A DNA stretch of 63,740 nucleotides. Source: Stieleria mannarensis. GTDB taxonomy: Bacteria; Planctomycetota; Planctomycetia; Pirellulales; Pirellulaceae. The translations under genes were made by a program, and so were the position numbers. The notes beneath the pieces were generated by a model, which saw only the letters and a program-made list of their open reading frames with translations, did no database searches and was not told where the DNA came from. Positions 11,241 to 20,922 of the stretch are shown piece after piece. Within the stretch, counting starts at the first letter, position 1. Each line of letters opens with the position of its first letter. The stretch lies in assembly GCF_014154935.1 (NCBI RefSeq), contig NZ_JACEHH010000052.1, positions 1-63,740 of the forward strand. The letters are read 5' to 3'.

Positions 11241-11247
11241 TCGAGTC

Positions 11248-12555
11248 ATGAACATGAGAGCTATTACAAGACGCGACCTGTTGGCCGCCGGTGCAGCAAC
11301 CGCGGGCGGAATGGCCCTCGCGTCACAAGCACGCGCGAACCCGTCCAGTCATGCAGCGCCAGGCAATCCGATCCAAGGCAAAACCGAGCACGTGATTTCG
11401 ATCTGGCTGGGCGGCGGCATGGGGCAAATCGATACCTTCGATCCCAAACGCAAGGGCGATCCGAAGAAGAAGCAGGCGGGATCTTATTACGAGTCGATCG
11501 ACACCGCGGTCGATGGGGTGCAAGTCTGTGAACACTTGTCGAAGTTGGCGCCGTTGATGGATCGTGTCACGGCGGTCCGCAGCGTGCATCACGAAATGAT
11601 CGACGAGCATGCCGCGGCGACCAATCGCATGCACACCGGCCGGCCGATCAGCGGAACGGTGACGTACCCTTCGCTGGGATCGATCATCGCACACGAACGT
11701 GGTGCCGCCGGCGATGCAGCCCCGCCGTACGTTTTGATCGGCTATCCGAACGTGACCCGTGGGCCGGGGTTCCTGGGCGCCCGCGACAGTTACCTGTATC
11801 TGACCGACACCAGCCAAGGCCCGGCGGGGTTGAGTCGCCCCGACGGGATCACGGCGAAGCGTCAATCGCGGCGTGAGCGGTTTCTGGCGACGTTGCAGCG
11901 TAGCGGCGATTCGACCGCCGAGCAGCGTTTGCTGGATTACGACGCTGCGATCCGTCAGAGTTTGGAACTGAGCGGCCCGAGCTTCAGTCGGGTGTTCCAG
12001 CTGGATCGTGAACCGGCCGATCTGCGCTCGCGCTACGGCGGCGAGTTCGGCCAGCGTTGTTTGCTCAGCCGCCGATTGGTGGAGCGTGGTGTGCGGTTTA
12101 TTGAAGTGTCGCACAACCTGAACTTTCTCAATGGTGCCGGTTGGGATGTGCACAACGCGGGGATCGAGCAACAGCACAAATTGATCCAGGAGATGGACAC
12201 GGCGGTGTCGGCGTTGATTTTGGATCTGGAGCAGAAGAAGCTGCTCGATAAAACGTTGATCGTGATCACCAGTGAATTCGGACGTCCACCGGAGTTTGAC
12301 AGCGGTGGTGGTCGGGGGCACCAAGGCACGGCGTTCAGTTGCATCCTGGCCGGCGGCGGGTTGGCCCACCGCGGTGCCTGGGGCGAAACCGATGAACTGT
12401 CAAAAAGAATCGTGTCCAATCCGGTCAGCGTGCCCGACTTCTTCGCGACGATCTTTGCCGCCGCCCAAGTCGATTACGGCAAGAACCTGTACGCCGGCGA
12501 CCGCCCCGTCCCGATCACCGACCGCGGCAAGCCGATCGCGGAGTTGCTGGTGTAG
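11248..12555 (+). CDS. DUF1501 protein, second copy in the operon
   Basis: 435 residues with a Tat-like signal ([15 protein letters not shown], about residues 7-21). DUF1501 core motifs are present: [18 protein letters not shown] near residue 50 and [20 protein letters not shown] near 340. It follows the second DUF1553 gene by seven bases, so it is the last gene of the six-gene unit. ATG 11248 (MNMRAI) was chosen; ATG 11254 is two codons in and equally possible. It is only distantly similar to the first DUF1501 protein (6094-7530), consistent with an old duplication of the pair rather than a recent one. Reaction unknown. Confidence 0.9.
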   Translation: MNMRAITRRDLLAAGAATAGGMALASQARANPSSHAAPGNPIQGKTEHVISIWLGGGMGQIDTFDPKRKGDPKKKQAGSYYESIDTAVDGVQVCEHLSKLAPLMDRVTAVRSVHHEMIDEHAAATNRMHTGRPISGTVTYPSLGSIIAHERGAAGDAAPPYVLIGYPNVTRGPGFLGARDSYLYLTDTSQGPAGLSRPDGITAKRQSRRERFLATLQRSGDSTAEQRLLDYDAAIRQSLELSGPSFSRVFQLDREPADLRSRYGGEFGQRCLLSRRLVERGVRFIEVSHNLNFLNGAGWDVHNAGIEQQHKLIQEMDTAVSALILDLEQKKLLDKTLIVITSEFGRPPEFDSGGGRGHQGTAFSCILAGGGLAHRGAWGETDELSKRIVSNPVSVPDFFATIFAAAQVDYGKNLYAGDRPVPITDRGKPIAELLV

Positions 12556-12927
12556 TGTGACATGGGGTGGCGGCGCGGAGCTTGTCCCAACCGCTGTGGT
12601 GTAGAGGACCTCGGTCGATAGGACCAATGGGACAGACGGGACCTATAAGTCCGATGTGTCCCATTGGTCTCATTGCACGATCATCACCCTTGCAAGCAGC
12701 GTGCAACCGAAACGCAAAGCGTCTCATCGACCGAGTCAGCGTTTTGTAGATCTGCGCGGCAATGATGTGCGTAGCGGTTGGACACCAATAAAACGTCGTG
12801 GAACAAGGAATTGTGCAGTTCGGTAATGCGGGAGCCTTGCTAAACTAACGGAGCATCCAAATGTTACGCAATTTGGGTAACGTGGGGAGCAGTCTCCGGT
12901 GCCAGCCATTAACTCGTGGGGGATTTC
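12556..12927. other. Intergenic region after the sigma-factor operon
   Basis: 372 bases without a supportable gene. They contain an inverted repeat at 12622-12669. The segment just before the antitoxin gene (about 12820-12915) should hold its promoter, but no convincing -35/-10 pair is visible. Confidence 0.5.
12622..12669. repeat. Inverted repeat with 13-bp perfect arms, possible operon-end hairpin
   Basis: GACCAATGGGACA (12622-12634) pairs perfectly with TGTCCCATTGGTC (12657-12669). The 22-base loop contains a smaller palindrome (GGAC..GTCC around CTATAA), so a two-level stem-loop can form. It lies 67 bases after the stop of the last operon gene. It could terminate or stabilise the operon mRNA, or be a dispersed repeat; no U-tract follows. 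Confidence 0.65.
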
Positions 12928-13116
12928 GTGACCAACAAGGACAAGGCAATCTCGGTGATCCAATCACTTGACGATGACGTCTCGCTTGATGACGTCATCG
13001 ATCGACTCTACCTACTTCGAAAAATTGAATTGGGAATTGCTCAGGCCGATGCGGACGACGTGATGGAGCACGACGATTTCATGAACGAACTCGAGTCAGA
13101 AGATGCCGCAGGGTAA
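12928..13116 (+). CDS. Antitoxin of a ParE/RelE-type toxin-antitoxin pair
   Basis: 62 residues, acidic, mostly helical (SVIQSLDDDVSLDDVIDRL; VMEHDDFMNELESED). It matches the small addiction-module antitoxin component found upstream of RelE/ParE toxins in many bacteria. GTG 12928 was chosen because GGGGGA lies five bases upstream; GTG 12916 in the same frame has no ribosome site. The gene overlaps the toxin gene by 14 bases, the usual coupled arrangement. The product would neutralise the toxin and probably repress its own promoter. The DNA-binding fold is not obvious from sequence. Confidence 0.8.
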   Translation: MTNKDKAISVIQSLDDDVSLDDVIDRLYLLRKIELGIAQADADDVMEHDDFMNELESEDAAG

Positions 13117-13414
13117 GGTTTTCTGGACGCGTCAGGCGCGAGAGGATCTGCGAGCGATTCGCGATCACATCGCGCGTGATGCGCCTGCCACCGCTTCGGC
13201 CTACCTTCGTAATCTGAGATCTTCCGTGGGACGCTTGAAACAGTTTCCTTTCTCTGGTGAGGTCGTTCCCGAGATTGGTCGAGAAGAGTTACGTGAGGTG
13301 CTGCAAGGGAGCTACCGGATCATCTACCGCGTGTCTGAACGTCGCGTTGATATTCTGGCGGTTTTCCATAGTGCCCGAATTCTCGGTGAACATGACATAG
13401 GTAACACCGACTGA
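13103..13414 (+). CDS. ParE/RelE superfamily toxin
   Basis: 103 residues with the family pattern: FWTRQAREDLRAIRDHIARD at the N-terminus, then SVGRLKQFPFSGEVVPE, then a C-terminal strand series REVLQGSYRIIYRVSERRVDILAVFHSAR. The conserved arginine/tyrosine positions of the Y-R-I-I-Y-R-V strand and the H-S-A-R end are present, so the toxin looks intact. ParE members poison gyrase and RelE members cleave mRNA on ribosomes. The fold alone does not separate them, although the ending VxHSAR is more typical of ParE-like plasmid stabilisation toxins. It overlaps the antitoxin gene. Confidence 0.88.
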   Translation: MPQGKVFWTRQAREDLRAIRDHIARDAPATASAYLRNLRSSVGRLKQFPFSGEVVPEIGREELREVLQGSYRIIYRVSERRVDILAVFHSARILGEHDIGNTD

Positions 13415-13425
13415 AGCCAGTCACT

Positions 13426-13683
13426 GTGAGCCACAACCCCTACCGAGCGCCGGCCAACCATTCAGCCACCGAGGCTCGCGTTGGTCCGTCAGACTATCCC
13501 GCGATTCGGTTCTGGTTATACATGCACGTCGCATCGGTGATCCTGTCCAGCATCTTTTCTCTCGTTGACACTCGTATCATTCTGGTTCCGCCGGCTGCGC
13601 GAGAGGTTGTTCAATGGATTGTTCCAATTTTCCTCTCCGCACTCCTGATTTGCCCCCTCGCCGTGTTGCGTTTAAGGAAATAG
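13426..13683 (+). CDS. Small membrane protein with NPYRAP N-terminus
   Basis: 85 residues. The protein opens [13 protein letters not shown], a short cytoplasmic N-terminal tag seen on many small planctomycete membrane proteins. Two membrane helices follow, at about 27-50 ([18 protein letters not shown]) and 60-82 ([21 protein letters not shown]). It starts at GTG 13426, 11 bases after the toxin stop, and stops two bases before the start of the beta-helix gene. No function can be assigned. Confidence 0.7.
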   Translation: MSHNPYRAPANHSATEARVGPSDYPAIRFWLYMHVASVILSSIFSLVDTRIILVPPAAREVVQWIVPIFLSALLICPLAVLRLRK

Positions 13684-13685
13684 AA

Positions 13686-15869
13686 ATGATTGAAACACTT
13701 TGTCGCTGCTCATCACTCTTGCTCCTGTTGCTACCGGCGACGATTGTGGTGGCGGACGATTCGCGGATCCAGTTTTATGTATCTCCGGCGGGATTGGATT
13801 CGCAATCCGGGACGTCGAAGCAACCATTTGCCTCGATCGCACGGGCTCAGCAAGCGGTCCGTGCCGCTCGGGCTGGCGGTGGCGATCAGGCCGTGACCGT
13901 TCACTTGGCGGCCGGTCACTATTCCTTGGGGCAGACCATCGTCTTTACTCCGGCCGAATCGGGGGCGTCACCGGAGCGTCCGGTGCGCTATCTTGGCGAT
14001 CCCGCCGGCGAAGTCGTCTTGTCCGGCGGGCGGCGGATCGATGGCTGGCAAGTGGATCCCGAACATCCCGGCTTGTGGAAGACGCGCGTCGCGGTGCCGG
14101 AATCGGCAGACAAAGACGCCTGGCGGTTTGAACAATTGTGGGTCAACGGGCGTCGCGCAACGCGAGCGAGAACGCCCAATGACGGCGACTTCTTCACCTT
14201 GTTGGGTGTTGGTGAAACGCCCGTGGAATCATCGCCGTCAAGGATGAAACACACGTTCGCCGCCCGCCCAAGCGACTTGGTTTCGCTGGGTAACACCGAT
14301 CCGGATTCACTCCGCGATGTCCAAGCCGTCGTCTATCACAAATGGGACACCACACGGGAATTCTTGAGGTCTTGTTCGCCAAGTGAAGGTTATTTCACGA
14401 CGCATGGAACACCGATGAAGTCTCACAATCCGATGAATCGCGATTGTTTGTTCTTTGTCGAAAACTATCGCGATGCACTCGATTCCGCCGGCGAATGGTT
14501 CTTGGATCGACAGGGATGGTTGTTCTATCGTCCGCGTGAAGGCGAGACGATTGCCGAGGTCGAAGCGTTCTCGGCAGAGCTGCCGCGATTGTTTGAATTC
14601 CGAGGAGAAGTCGATGATCCCCAGCGGCGCGTCCAACACATTCACTTTGAAGGGCTGGCACTGCGGCACACCGAGTTTCGCATTCCCGAACAAGGTATCC
14701 CGCCGAATCAGGCGGCGATGAACGTCGACGCCACCGCGATCCAGCTCGACGGTGCGCGGAACATACGCTTTACCGATTGCGCGGTCGAACACATCGGCGG
14801 CACCGGATTTTGGTTTCGCCAGGCGTGCCGCGATTGTCGTGTCCGGCGCACTCGCGTCTTTGATACCGGTGCCAGCGCCGTGCGAATCGGCGAGACACGT
14901 TTGGTGCCTGAACCGGTCCGCACGTCGGCGATTACGGTCGACAACTGCATCTTGCACAGCGGTGGACGAATCTTGCCCTGTGCCGTGGGGGTCTGGATCG
15001 GACACAGCAGCGACAACGCGGTCACGCACTGTGACATTGCCGACTATTATTACACCGCGGTTTCAGTCGGTTGGCGTTGGGGATACGCGGACAGCGGAGC
15101 GAAACGCAATCGCATCGAGTTCAACCACCTGCATCACATCGGGTACCGCATTCTTAGCGACATGGGCGGCGTCTATACCTTGGGGCCATCGGAGGGCACG
15201 CGAGTCGCCGGGAACGTGATCCATGACGTCTACGCAACCCGGTATGGAGGATGGGGGCTGTATCCCGACGAAGGCAGTTCGCACATCGTGTTTGAAAACA
15301 ACTTGGTGTACGACGTCCGTGACGGCGGGTTTCACCAGCACTACGGTCGCGAAAACATTGTTCGCAACAACATCCTGGCGTTCAGCGAAGAAGGCCAGGT
15401 CGCGGTGACACGCGCCGAACCACACCTCTCGTTCACGTTCGAGCGGAATCTGGTTTACTTTGACGATGGCCGATTGCTCGGGTATTCCGGGTGGAACAAC
15501 GGTTCCAAAGTCGCGATGAACCACAACCTGTATTGGCGTGCCGGTGGTGAACCGATCGACTTTGCCGGCAAGAGTTGGCAGCAATGGCGCGACGCGGGTC
15601 ACGATCAGGATTCGATCATCGCGGACCCGATGTTCGTCGACGCGGAAAATCGCGACTTCCGACTGCGACCGGGATCACCCGCGTCCGAGATCGGGTTCGT
15701 CCCGTTTGACGTCACATTGGCTGGTGTACAAGGCGATCGGCATTGGAAAGACCTGGCCGCGTCGACGCGTTTCCGCAAACCGTATCAGGTTCCTCCGCCA
15801 CAGCCGGTCGACCGTGTGCGGGAGGGTGATTTACTTGAGTCACTGCCGGGTTCTTCGATGCTGGAATGA
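13686..15869 (+). CDS. Secreted right-handed parallel beta-helix protein, possible glycoside hydrolase
   Basis: 727 residues with a signal peptide (about 1-23, ending VVADD). The opening [19 protein letters not shown] followed by [13 protein letters not shown] is the standard entry of exported parallel beta-helix polysaccharide-active enzymes. Repeating coils ([62 protein letters not shown]) occupy about 330-620. The overall plan, with an inserted beta-domain ([17 protein letters not shown]), recalls GH141- or GH120-type enzymes, but I cannot point to catalytic residues. The ATG at 13686 is preceded by AAGGAAATAGAA. Its TGA stop lies inside a copy of a dispersed palindromic repeat (15864-15890). 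It converges on a sulfatase gene. Confidence 0.8.
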   Translation: MIETLCRCSSLLLLLLPATIVVADDSRIQFYVSPAGLDSQSGTSKQPFASIARAQQAVRAARAGGGDQAVTVHLAAGHYSLGQTIVFTPAESGASPERPVRYLGDPAGEVVLSGGRRIDGWQVDPEHPGLWKTRVAVPESADKDAWRFEQLWVNGRRATRARTPNDGDFFTLLGVGETPVESSPSRMKHTFAARPSDLVSLGNTDPDSLRDVQAVVYHKWDTTREFLRSCSPSEGYFTTHGTPMKSHNPMNRDCLFFVENYRDALDSAGEWFLDRQGWLFYRPREGETIAEVEAFSAELPRLFEFRGEVDDPQRRVQHIHFEGLALRHTEFRIPEQGIPPNQAAMNVDATAIQLDGARNIRFTDCAVEHIGGTGFWFRQACRDCRVRRTRVFDTGASAVRIGETRLVPEPVRTSAITVDNCILHSGGRILPCAVGVWIGHSSDNAVTHCDIADYYYTAVSVGWRWGYADSGAKRNRIEFNHLHHIGYRILSDMGGVYTLGPSEGTRVAGNVIHDVYATRYGGWGLYPDEGSSHIVFENNLVYDVRDGGFHQHYGRENIVRNNILAFSEEGQVAVTRAEPHLSFTFERNLVYFDDGRLLGYSGWNNGSKVAMNHNLYWRAGGEPIDFAGKSWQQWRDAGHDQDSIIADPMFVDAENRDFRLRPGSPASEIGFVPFDVTLAGVQGDRHWKDLAASTRFRKPYQVPPPQPVDRVREGDLLESLPGSSMLE

Positions 15870-15890
15870 CAGGCTGGAAGCCTATCCCAC
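15864..15890. repeat. REP-like repeat, GATAGGCTTCCAG family, copy 1
   Basis: The segment ending CTGGAAGCCTATCCCAC (15874-15890) is identical to one arm of the repeat at 20861-20922, and the homology extends left through TGACAG, which contains the stop codon of the beta-helix gene (15867-15869). Read on the minus strand it is GTGGGATAGGCTTCCAG followed by a short AGGCT/AGCCT hairpin. It lies between convergent genes. Confidence 0.75.
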
Positions 15891-15896
15891 GAAGCC

Positions 15897-17372
15897 TTAC
15901 TCCGATTTCAGGAAGTCGTACTCCGGGTTCACACACCGGCCCGCTGACGATTTGTAGACCAGTCGCAATGACTCGCGGCTTTCGGGATAACGTCCCTTGT
16001 CATCGGTCGCGTCCTGCCACTGTTTCAGTTGCTGACGATGTTCCTGGAGCACGGATTGGTAGTCCGGATTGTCGGCCAGGTTGATCGTTTGGTGGGGATC
16101 GGTGGTCAGGTCGTACAGTTCTTCTTCGGGGCGATGTTCGGCGTCGTAGTAAGAGGCTTGGAGCTTGCTCAGCTTTTCGGCGGCGAGCAGATTGCGTAGC
16201 GTGACGAAGGTCGGGTAGTTTTCGCGGTATTGCGGCTGGTACAACGCTCGATCGGTTTTGTAGTTTCGGATGTATCGAAACCGCGGTGAGCGGACGGTGC
16301 GGATGCGGTCGATCGCGTTGCCCATCCTGTCGCGTGCCGAGATCACGTATTGGCGGGGTGTAAAATCAGCGGCGAACAGGTCACGGCCCTCCATGAATTC
16401 CGGGATCTCGATCCCTGCCAGCCCCAGTGAACTGGTCGTGATGTCGATCCCGCTGACCAGATCCGATCGTGATTTTCCACGACGCGTGATTTGGTCGGTT
16501 CCGGCCGGCCAGTGGACGACCAGCGGGATCTTGGTGCCGTCTTCGTAGAGGAACTGTTTGGCACGCGGCAGAGGGCTGCCGTGGTCGGTGAAGAAGAACA
16601 CGGCGGTGTTGTCCCACAGACCGTACTCTTTCAATGCCGCGATGATGGCGCCGACCTGCGCATCGGTTTCAGCGATCTGTTCGTAGTGACGTGCGATGGC
16701 GTTGCGGAACACGGGATGATCGGGGTACTGCGGCGGCACATTCACTTGGGCTTCCGCGACGCGGCTGGCGGCCGGATACTTGGATCCCGTTTCGCCTTCG
16801 AACTTTCCGCCCTTGAGTTGGATTTGGCCGAAGAACCGTTTGCCTTGCAATTGTTTCAACCAGGAAACGTCACGGCCGACCATGTGGCTGCTGACTTGTT
16901 TTCGCGTGGGCCGTTTGAACTCTGGCGAGTACATCCTGTCGCGATCGCGCTGGAAGTTGTAATCGTCCTTGGCCTCGTTGAAGGTCAGGTAGCCGGCGTC
17001 ACGAAACAATTCGGGGACCGTCACCACAGCGTCGGGCAACGGTTTTTTGATCATGGTGCGATGCTGATGCAGACCGTGCGTCGTTTGCATCGTGCCGGTG
17101 ATCAACGCCGAACGGGTGGTCGAACAAACCGGCGCCGGCATGTAGGCGCGAGTGAACAGCACACCGCCCTCGGCCAGACTGTCGATGTGGGGCGTTTCGG
17201 CCAGCGGGTCGCCGTAGCAGCCCATCCAGTCGCTCATGTCATCGACATAGATCCATAGAACATTCGGACGATCCGCTCGGGCGTTGTCGGCAGGCAGCAA
17301 GTGCAGCGTCGCAGCCAACAGGATCATCAAGGGAGAAAGTCGCCGGGGGCACGGGAAACGAAGTTGGATCAT
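15897..17372 (-). CDS. S1 family sulfatase, exported
   Basis: 491 residues from ATG 17372, which places a signal peptide (LMILLAATLHLLPADNARA) at the N-terminus; the open frame extends upstream without a better start. Metal-binding DD is in LWIYVDDMSDW near residue 45. The formylglycine site is C83-S-T-T-R87, so maturation needs a formylglycine-generating enzyme acting in trans. FFFTDHGSPLPRAK carries further metal ligands. The likely reaction is hydrolysis of sulfate esters, probably on a marine polysaccharide; the substrate cannot be read from sequence. It is convergent with the beta-helix gene, whose end lies 27 bases away. The pairing with a beta-helix protein suggests polysaccharide breakdown. 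Confidence 0.92.
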   Translation of the reverse strand: MIQLRFPCPRRLSPLMILLAATLHLLPADNARADRPNVLWIYVDDMSDWMGCYGDPLAETPHIDSLAEGGVLFTRAYMPAPVCSTTRSALITGTMQTTHGLHQHRTMIKKPLPDAVVTVPELFRDAGYLTFNEAKDDYNFQRDRDRMYSPEFKRPTRKQVSSHMVGRDVSWLKQLQGKRFFGQIQLKGGKFEGETGSKYPAASRVAEAQVNVPPQYPDHPVFRNAIARHYEQIAETDAQVGAIIAALKEYGLWDNTAVFFFTDHGSPLPRAKQFLYEDGTKIPLVVHWPAGTDQITRRGKSRSDLVSGIDITTSSLGLAGIEIPEFMEGRDLFAADFTPRQYVISARDRMGNAIDRIRTVRSPRFRYIRNYKTDRALYQPQYRENYPTFVTLRNLLAAEKLSKLQASYYDAEHRPEEELYDLTTDPHQTINLADNPDYQSVLQEHRQQLKQWQDATDDKGRYPESRESLRLVYKSSAGRCVNPEYDFLKSE

Positions 17373-17535
17373 GCGGTGGACGTGGGGAAGTGATCGAAGC
17401 GGAGACGATGGTTGGCCGGTGAGGCCGCCAGCTATTTTAGCCACGCTCGCCCCAAGGTGGGAAACCGCCATCGAGTGACGGCAGCTAGCCGGACAGCGCC
17501 ACTTTGCACGAGAAACATCGTAAATCGTCGGTCAG

Positions 17536-17600
17536 ACGTAGCTGCCTTCGCCAGAAGGTGGGGCGCCGGGGGGGCCACGCTCTGGCGAGCGTAGCTACGT
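17536..17600. repeat. REP doublet, ACGTAGCT..CGCCAGA family, copy 1
   Basis: The left half begins ACGTAGCTGCCTTCGCCAGA and the right half, read in reverse complement, begins ACGTAGCTACGCTCGCCAGA. The element is therefore two similar units facing inwards, each with GTAG at its foot and able to pair as one long stem. Further copies are at 43876-43940 and 45383-45448. It lies between the sulfatase start and the methyltransferase stop. Confidence 0.85.
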
Positions 17601-17618
17601 CAAAGCGGCGCCGTGCGG

Positions 17619-18281
17619 CTAGGAGCAATCGCTGGCCGGATCGCAGCCGGCTTCGACTTTCGTCCAGTCAAACGACTGGAGCGGTGGCAGATTCATCGGG
17701 ATGATTTCTGTTTTGGGGGGGCCGAACAGTGGGCGGGCGTAGTCTTTCACGTCTGACGTCAATTGATAGGCGATGAAGACGCCGCCTGGGCGAAGCACTT
17801 CGTGGACCGATTGGATGATTCGCTTGGCAGACATCGACGGCAGATGACTGAACGGGATTCCCGAAATCGCAACGTCGACTTTGCCGAAGTCGTGCTTGGT
17901 GACCAGATCGATCAAATCACAAGCATCGGCGAATTCCAACGTCAGCCGCGGGTCGGTGATGGCGCCGAGCGATTCCGCAAACGCATCTGTTTTTTCGATC
18001 GCCAGCAATCGAGCATCGGTCCGCATCGATGCCAGCAGGGCTTGAGTCGTCCCGCCGGCTCCGGGCCCGAGTTCGACGATCCGGCTGGCCTTGCGCACGC
18101 AATCACGTTCCGCCAGATGCTTGGTCAAAAACGGCGAACTCGGGCAGACGGTGGCGACTTCCGTCGGGTTTCGAACCCAGGCCTTCAGGACGCACCAAAT
18201 CCGTTCGGCAAAACCGGGCTGTTTCGATCGACGGATGGGGGAAAGGGTGGTGGTGGGCATGGGGATTCCGCTGACAGGCAT
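17619..18281 (-). CDS. Class I SAM-dependent methyltransferase, phospholipid N-methyltransferase-like
   Basis: 220 residues. The SAM-binding motif I is IVELGPGAGGTTQALLA near residue 72, motif II is LLAIEKTDAFAESL, and the motif IV region is VDVAISGIPFSHLP, a pattern shared by PmtA-type phospholipid N-methyltransferases and by KsgA-like rRNA dimethylases. The motif after the fourth strand (SGIPFS) and the small size favour the PmtA-like group, which methylates phosphatidylethanolamine head groups, but the substrate is unproven. Start uncertain: ATG 18281 (MPVSGIPM) and ATG 18260 are both possible, and a TTG at 18317 would extend it. It is monocistronic between repeats. Confidence 0.75.
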   Translation of the reverse strand: MPVSGIPMPTTTLSPIRRSKQPGFAERIWCVLKAWVRNPTEVATVCPSSPFLTKHLAERDCVRKASRIVELGPGAGGTTQALLASMRTDARLLAIEKTDAFAESLGAITDPRLTLEFADACDLIDLVTKHDFGKVDVAISGIPFSHLPSMSAKRIIQSVHEVLRPGGVFIAYQLTSDVKDYARPLFGPPKTEIIPMNLPPLQSFDWTKVEAGCDPASDCS

Positions 18282-18570
18282 GTTGACCACGTGCTGGATG
18301 ATTGATGGCGTGGTCAACGGAGCAACTGATGTACCGGTTGCCGGTTGTGACGGACGTCAACGGAGAATGTCGGTGCGTTTGATCTCTGGGCGATCACGTT
18401 GGTTGTTGAGGGAGCAGCGACACGTGCTCGACAGTCGCCGTGTCGTCCGAACTCGGCGGGCGCGAAAAAGCGAAACTTTGCCCGAAGCCGACCTCGGAGA
18501 GGACGGCGACTGTTGGGGCCAATCGAAAACCATGCAGGAGTAGACTACAAGAAGCCTCTGCCACGTACTA

Positions 18571-19389
18571 TTAACCAGCCCAGAACGACAGGGCGACCAA
18601 ATAGGCGAGCAGACCGATCGGGTAGACGAAACCGACGTTGGCCATATTGGAACCGGTCAGGTTGTCGAGGGCTTCTTGGGTGTCGTTCAACTGGCCCAAT
18701 TGGCCGTCGCGTTTGGAGGCCGCGTAAACGGCGAAGAAGCTGACCATTTCCGGGATGCTGGTGACGACACCCAGAATCCAGCCGGCGATGGCCGGATGCA
18801 CCTTTAATTCGTCGACCACCGTTTTGGTCGCATCGCCTAAAAACATCCCGGCAACCCCGATCGCGATCAGCGTGGTCACGCCGATCGTGATCCCCAGGTG
18901 AAGGTTACCGACCGCCTCGGTGGCCACTTCTTCGTGATGGACGCCGCGATTGACTCGCATGTCCACGACTCGGTAGACGACGAAGAAACCCAGCAGAATC
19001 GGGATCAGGTACCACTGGCTGTCCATACCGAATCGCATCAACACGATCGGGACGGCGACCGCGAGTCCGGCGAAGACGATTTCATCGAGAAACCGAATGT
19101 TGAACAGTTTGCCGAATTGTCGATAAAACGTCACCGCCAGCAGCATCAGGACGACGTTGATGATGTTGGAACTGGCGATGTTCCACAGCCCCGCTTCCCA
19201 GACCCCGGCCAGCCCCGCGGCGACCAGGCAAACAAATTCGGGAACCGAGGTCGCGTACCCGGTCAGCTGTCCCCGCGCCTTGGCGCTCCAGTTCATCGCA
19301 CCGGCAATGTGGTCGATGCCACGCAACAGCCCGTACTTGACGAGCAAAATGATCGCCGCGGCAGAGACGATCATGATCAGCGCAGCCAT
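18571..19389 (-). CDS. Sodium/calcium exchanger family membrane protein
   Basis: 272 residues from ATG 19389, preceded by CGAGAG; the longer open frame upstream lacks hydrophobic or conserved sequence. Both exchanger repeats are visible. The first holds GYATSVPEFVCLVAAGLAG plus SSNIINVVLML, and the second holds GWILGVVTSIPEMVSFF plus GSNMANVGFVYPI. The glutamates in TSVPE and TSIPE are the cation-binding residues of the family. About eight membrane helices. It would exchange calcium or another cation against sodium or protons. It is somewhat shorter than many CaCA members and the first repeat has YATS instead of GTS. Standalone gene, divergent from the WD40-like gene. Confidence 0.85.
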   Translation of the reverse strand: MAALIMIVSAAAIILLVKYGLLRGIDHIAGAMNWSAKARGQLTGYATSVPEFVCLVAAGLAGVWEAGLWNIASSNIINVVLMLLAVTFYRQFGKLFNIRFLDEIVFAGLAVAVPIVLMRFGMDSQWYLIPILLGFFVVYRVVDMRVNRGVHHEEVATEAVGNLHLGITIGVTTLIAIGVAGMFLGDATKTVVDELKVHPAIAGWILGVVTSIPEMVSFFAVYAASKRDGQLGQLNDTQEALDNLTGSNMANVGFVYPIGLLAYLVALSFWAG

Positions 19390-19710
19390 TTCGAAAACTC
19401 TCGGGGGCAAGGGACCAACTATCAATCCATCAATATAGGGTGATTCGAAATCGGTGCCAGATGCGGTCAGCGGATCGCTGCACGACGTCCTTTCGAATAG
19501 CGTTGCACCGAGTCCAACGGACGGCAGCCCCGGACGGGCCAACGATTATGCACATCCGGCGTCAACCGTGAGCGCGGTCCATGGGCGTCGGCCAACGAGA
19601 ACCCGCGAAGTCGGCTCAAGCCTCGACACCGGCGCGCGGATGGTTGCACGGGGGGGCTCGCGATGTTCTGATTTCTCTTCTCCCACTTTTTCGCCTGTTT
19701 GAGAACGATC
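19390..19710. other. Divergent intergenic region
   Basis: 321 bases between the exchanger gene (minus strand) and the WD40-like gene (plus strand). It must carry both promoters. I see no gene, RNA or repeat of note. Confidence 0.45.
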
Positions 19711-20856
19711 ATGAATTCGTCCGCTTCGGCGTCCGGCAAGAAACGGTCCCTGATGCCCATGCTCCGCTTTGCCGTCATTTCCATCGCCGTGTTGGCCTTG
19801 GTTGTCTGGATGATTCTCCCCCCGATGGAGACACTTCGATTCCAAAAATACAACCTGGAATCCACACGGGCATTGACGCTGCCGTTGATCTCGCTGCCCG
19901 ACGTCGGTCCACGTCCCGTCCTGGCGTTCTCGGCCGATGGACAGTCCGCCGCGTTCATCTCAACCAGGGCCGCGGTGGACGATGAAGACCCGCAAACACA
20001 GATCACGGTCATCGATGTCCCGACGGGAACCGCCAAGGCGGGCCCCTTGGTCATTTCTAATTCACGCACACCTCCGACTCTTGAATTCAGCCGCGACGGC
20101 AACTCCCTGGCCGCCGCCGGTGCAACGGAAGTCCGCGTTTGGGATCTGCGTGATTCACGTGAGGTCGCGACGATCACACTGCCCGACGTGCGGCTGCAGT
20201 CGCGGCGGTACGTCGCGATCAGTCCCGACGGAACCCGCGTCGCAACCTCCATCCAGGAACCCGATCAAGACCCCGGGCTATGGGTGTTTGAATGTGAAAC
20301 GGGACAACCGCTGATCAAAATGGAACGCACCGCGGGAACAGCCAACGACGATCGGTTCGTCTTCCATCCGACGGAGAATCAGTTGATCGGGACGGCTGAC
20401 TCGGACAGCGCTCAAATGCATCTCTGTGTTTGGGACATCGGGTCGGGCAAGGTCGTTCAAGAGGTCATCACGAACGAAGATTGTCAGACACTCGCGTACA
20501 CGTTCAGTCTGAGTGGCAACCGGGTGGCGGTGGCGATGTACCACGGGTCACGCGAATACTATCCGTATGTGACCACGGTCTTTGAGTTGGCCAATTGGAC
20601 GCCGGTCACAAAAATCGACAACGGCAACTACGTGTTTTGGATGGCACTCCGTCCCGATGGAACTCACCTTTCGCTCGTCGACGGCAGCGGCGAAGTGGCG
20701 CTATGGTCAGCCGACAGTGGGAATCGATTGCAGAACTTTCAACTCGGCTTGCCCAGTGCCACGGCCTTTACCGGTGGCGGTGCCTTGTTGCTGGTTACCA
20801 ATACGGACGAGCAGCCCGATTCGGCCTCGATCGTCAATCTCCGCACGGCGGAGTAA
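19711..20856 (+). CDS. Membrane-anchored WD40-like beta-propeller protein
   Basis: 381 residues. One N-terminal membrane helix lies at about 22-42 (FAVISIAVLALVVWMIL). The rest forms a beta-propeller with WD40-style blades: LEFSRDGNSLAAAGATEVRVWD, VAISPDGTRVATS, LCVWDIGSGKVVQ and LSLVDGSGEVALWSAD are successive blade ends. Such propellers are binding scaffolds; no enzymatic residues are visible. ATG 19711 was chosen because it begins the hydrophilic lead (MNSSASASGKKRSL); TTG 19699 is also in frame. Five bases after its stop a dispersed repeat begins (20861). Confidence 0.75.
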   Translation: MNSSASASGKKRSLMPMLRFAVISIAVLALVVWMILPPMETLRFQKYNLESTRALTLPLISLPDVGPRPVLAFSADGQSAAFISTRAAVDDEDPQTQITVIDVPTGTAKAGPLVISNSRTPPTLEFSRDGNSLAAAGATEVRVWDLRDSREVATITLPDVRLQSRRYVAISPDGTRVATSIQEPDQDPGLWVFECETGQPLIKMERTAGTANDDRFVFHPTENQLIGTADSDSAQMHLCVWDIGSGKVVQEVITNEDCQTLAYTFSLSGNRVAVAMYHGSREYYPYVTTVFELANWTPVTKIDNGNYVFWMALRPDGTHLSLVDGSGEVALWSADSGNRLQNFQLGLPSATAFTGGGALLLVTNTDEQPDSASIVNLRTAE

Positions 20857-20860
20857 ACAA

Positions 20861-20922
20861 GTGGGATAGGCTTCCAGGGTGTCGCGAAGGGAGCGCGATG
20901 ACAGCCTGGAAGCCTATCCCAC
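20861..20922. repeat. REP doublet, GATAGGCTTCCAG family, copy 2
   Basis: GTGGGATAGGCTTCCAG (20861-20877) is repeated exactly in reverse complement at 20906-20922, with 28 bases between. Each arm also contains an imperfect AGGCT/AGCCT hairpin. The right arm holds the TAG stop codon (20914-20916, minus strand) of the truncated protease-like gene. Related copies are at 15864-15890 and 23929-23950. Confidence 0.88.

Noticed and set aside
12567..12749. 60-residue plus-strand frame after the operon
   Set aside because: It translates the inverted repeat (MGQTGPISPMCPIG) and has no start signal or homology.
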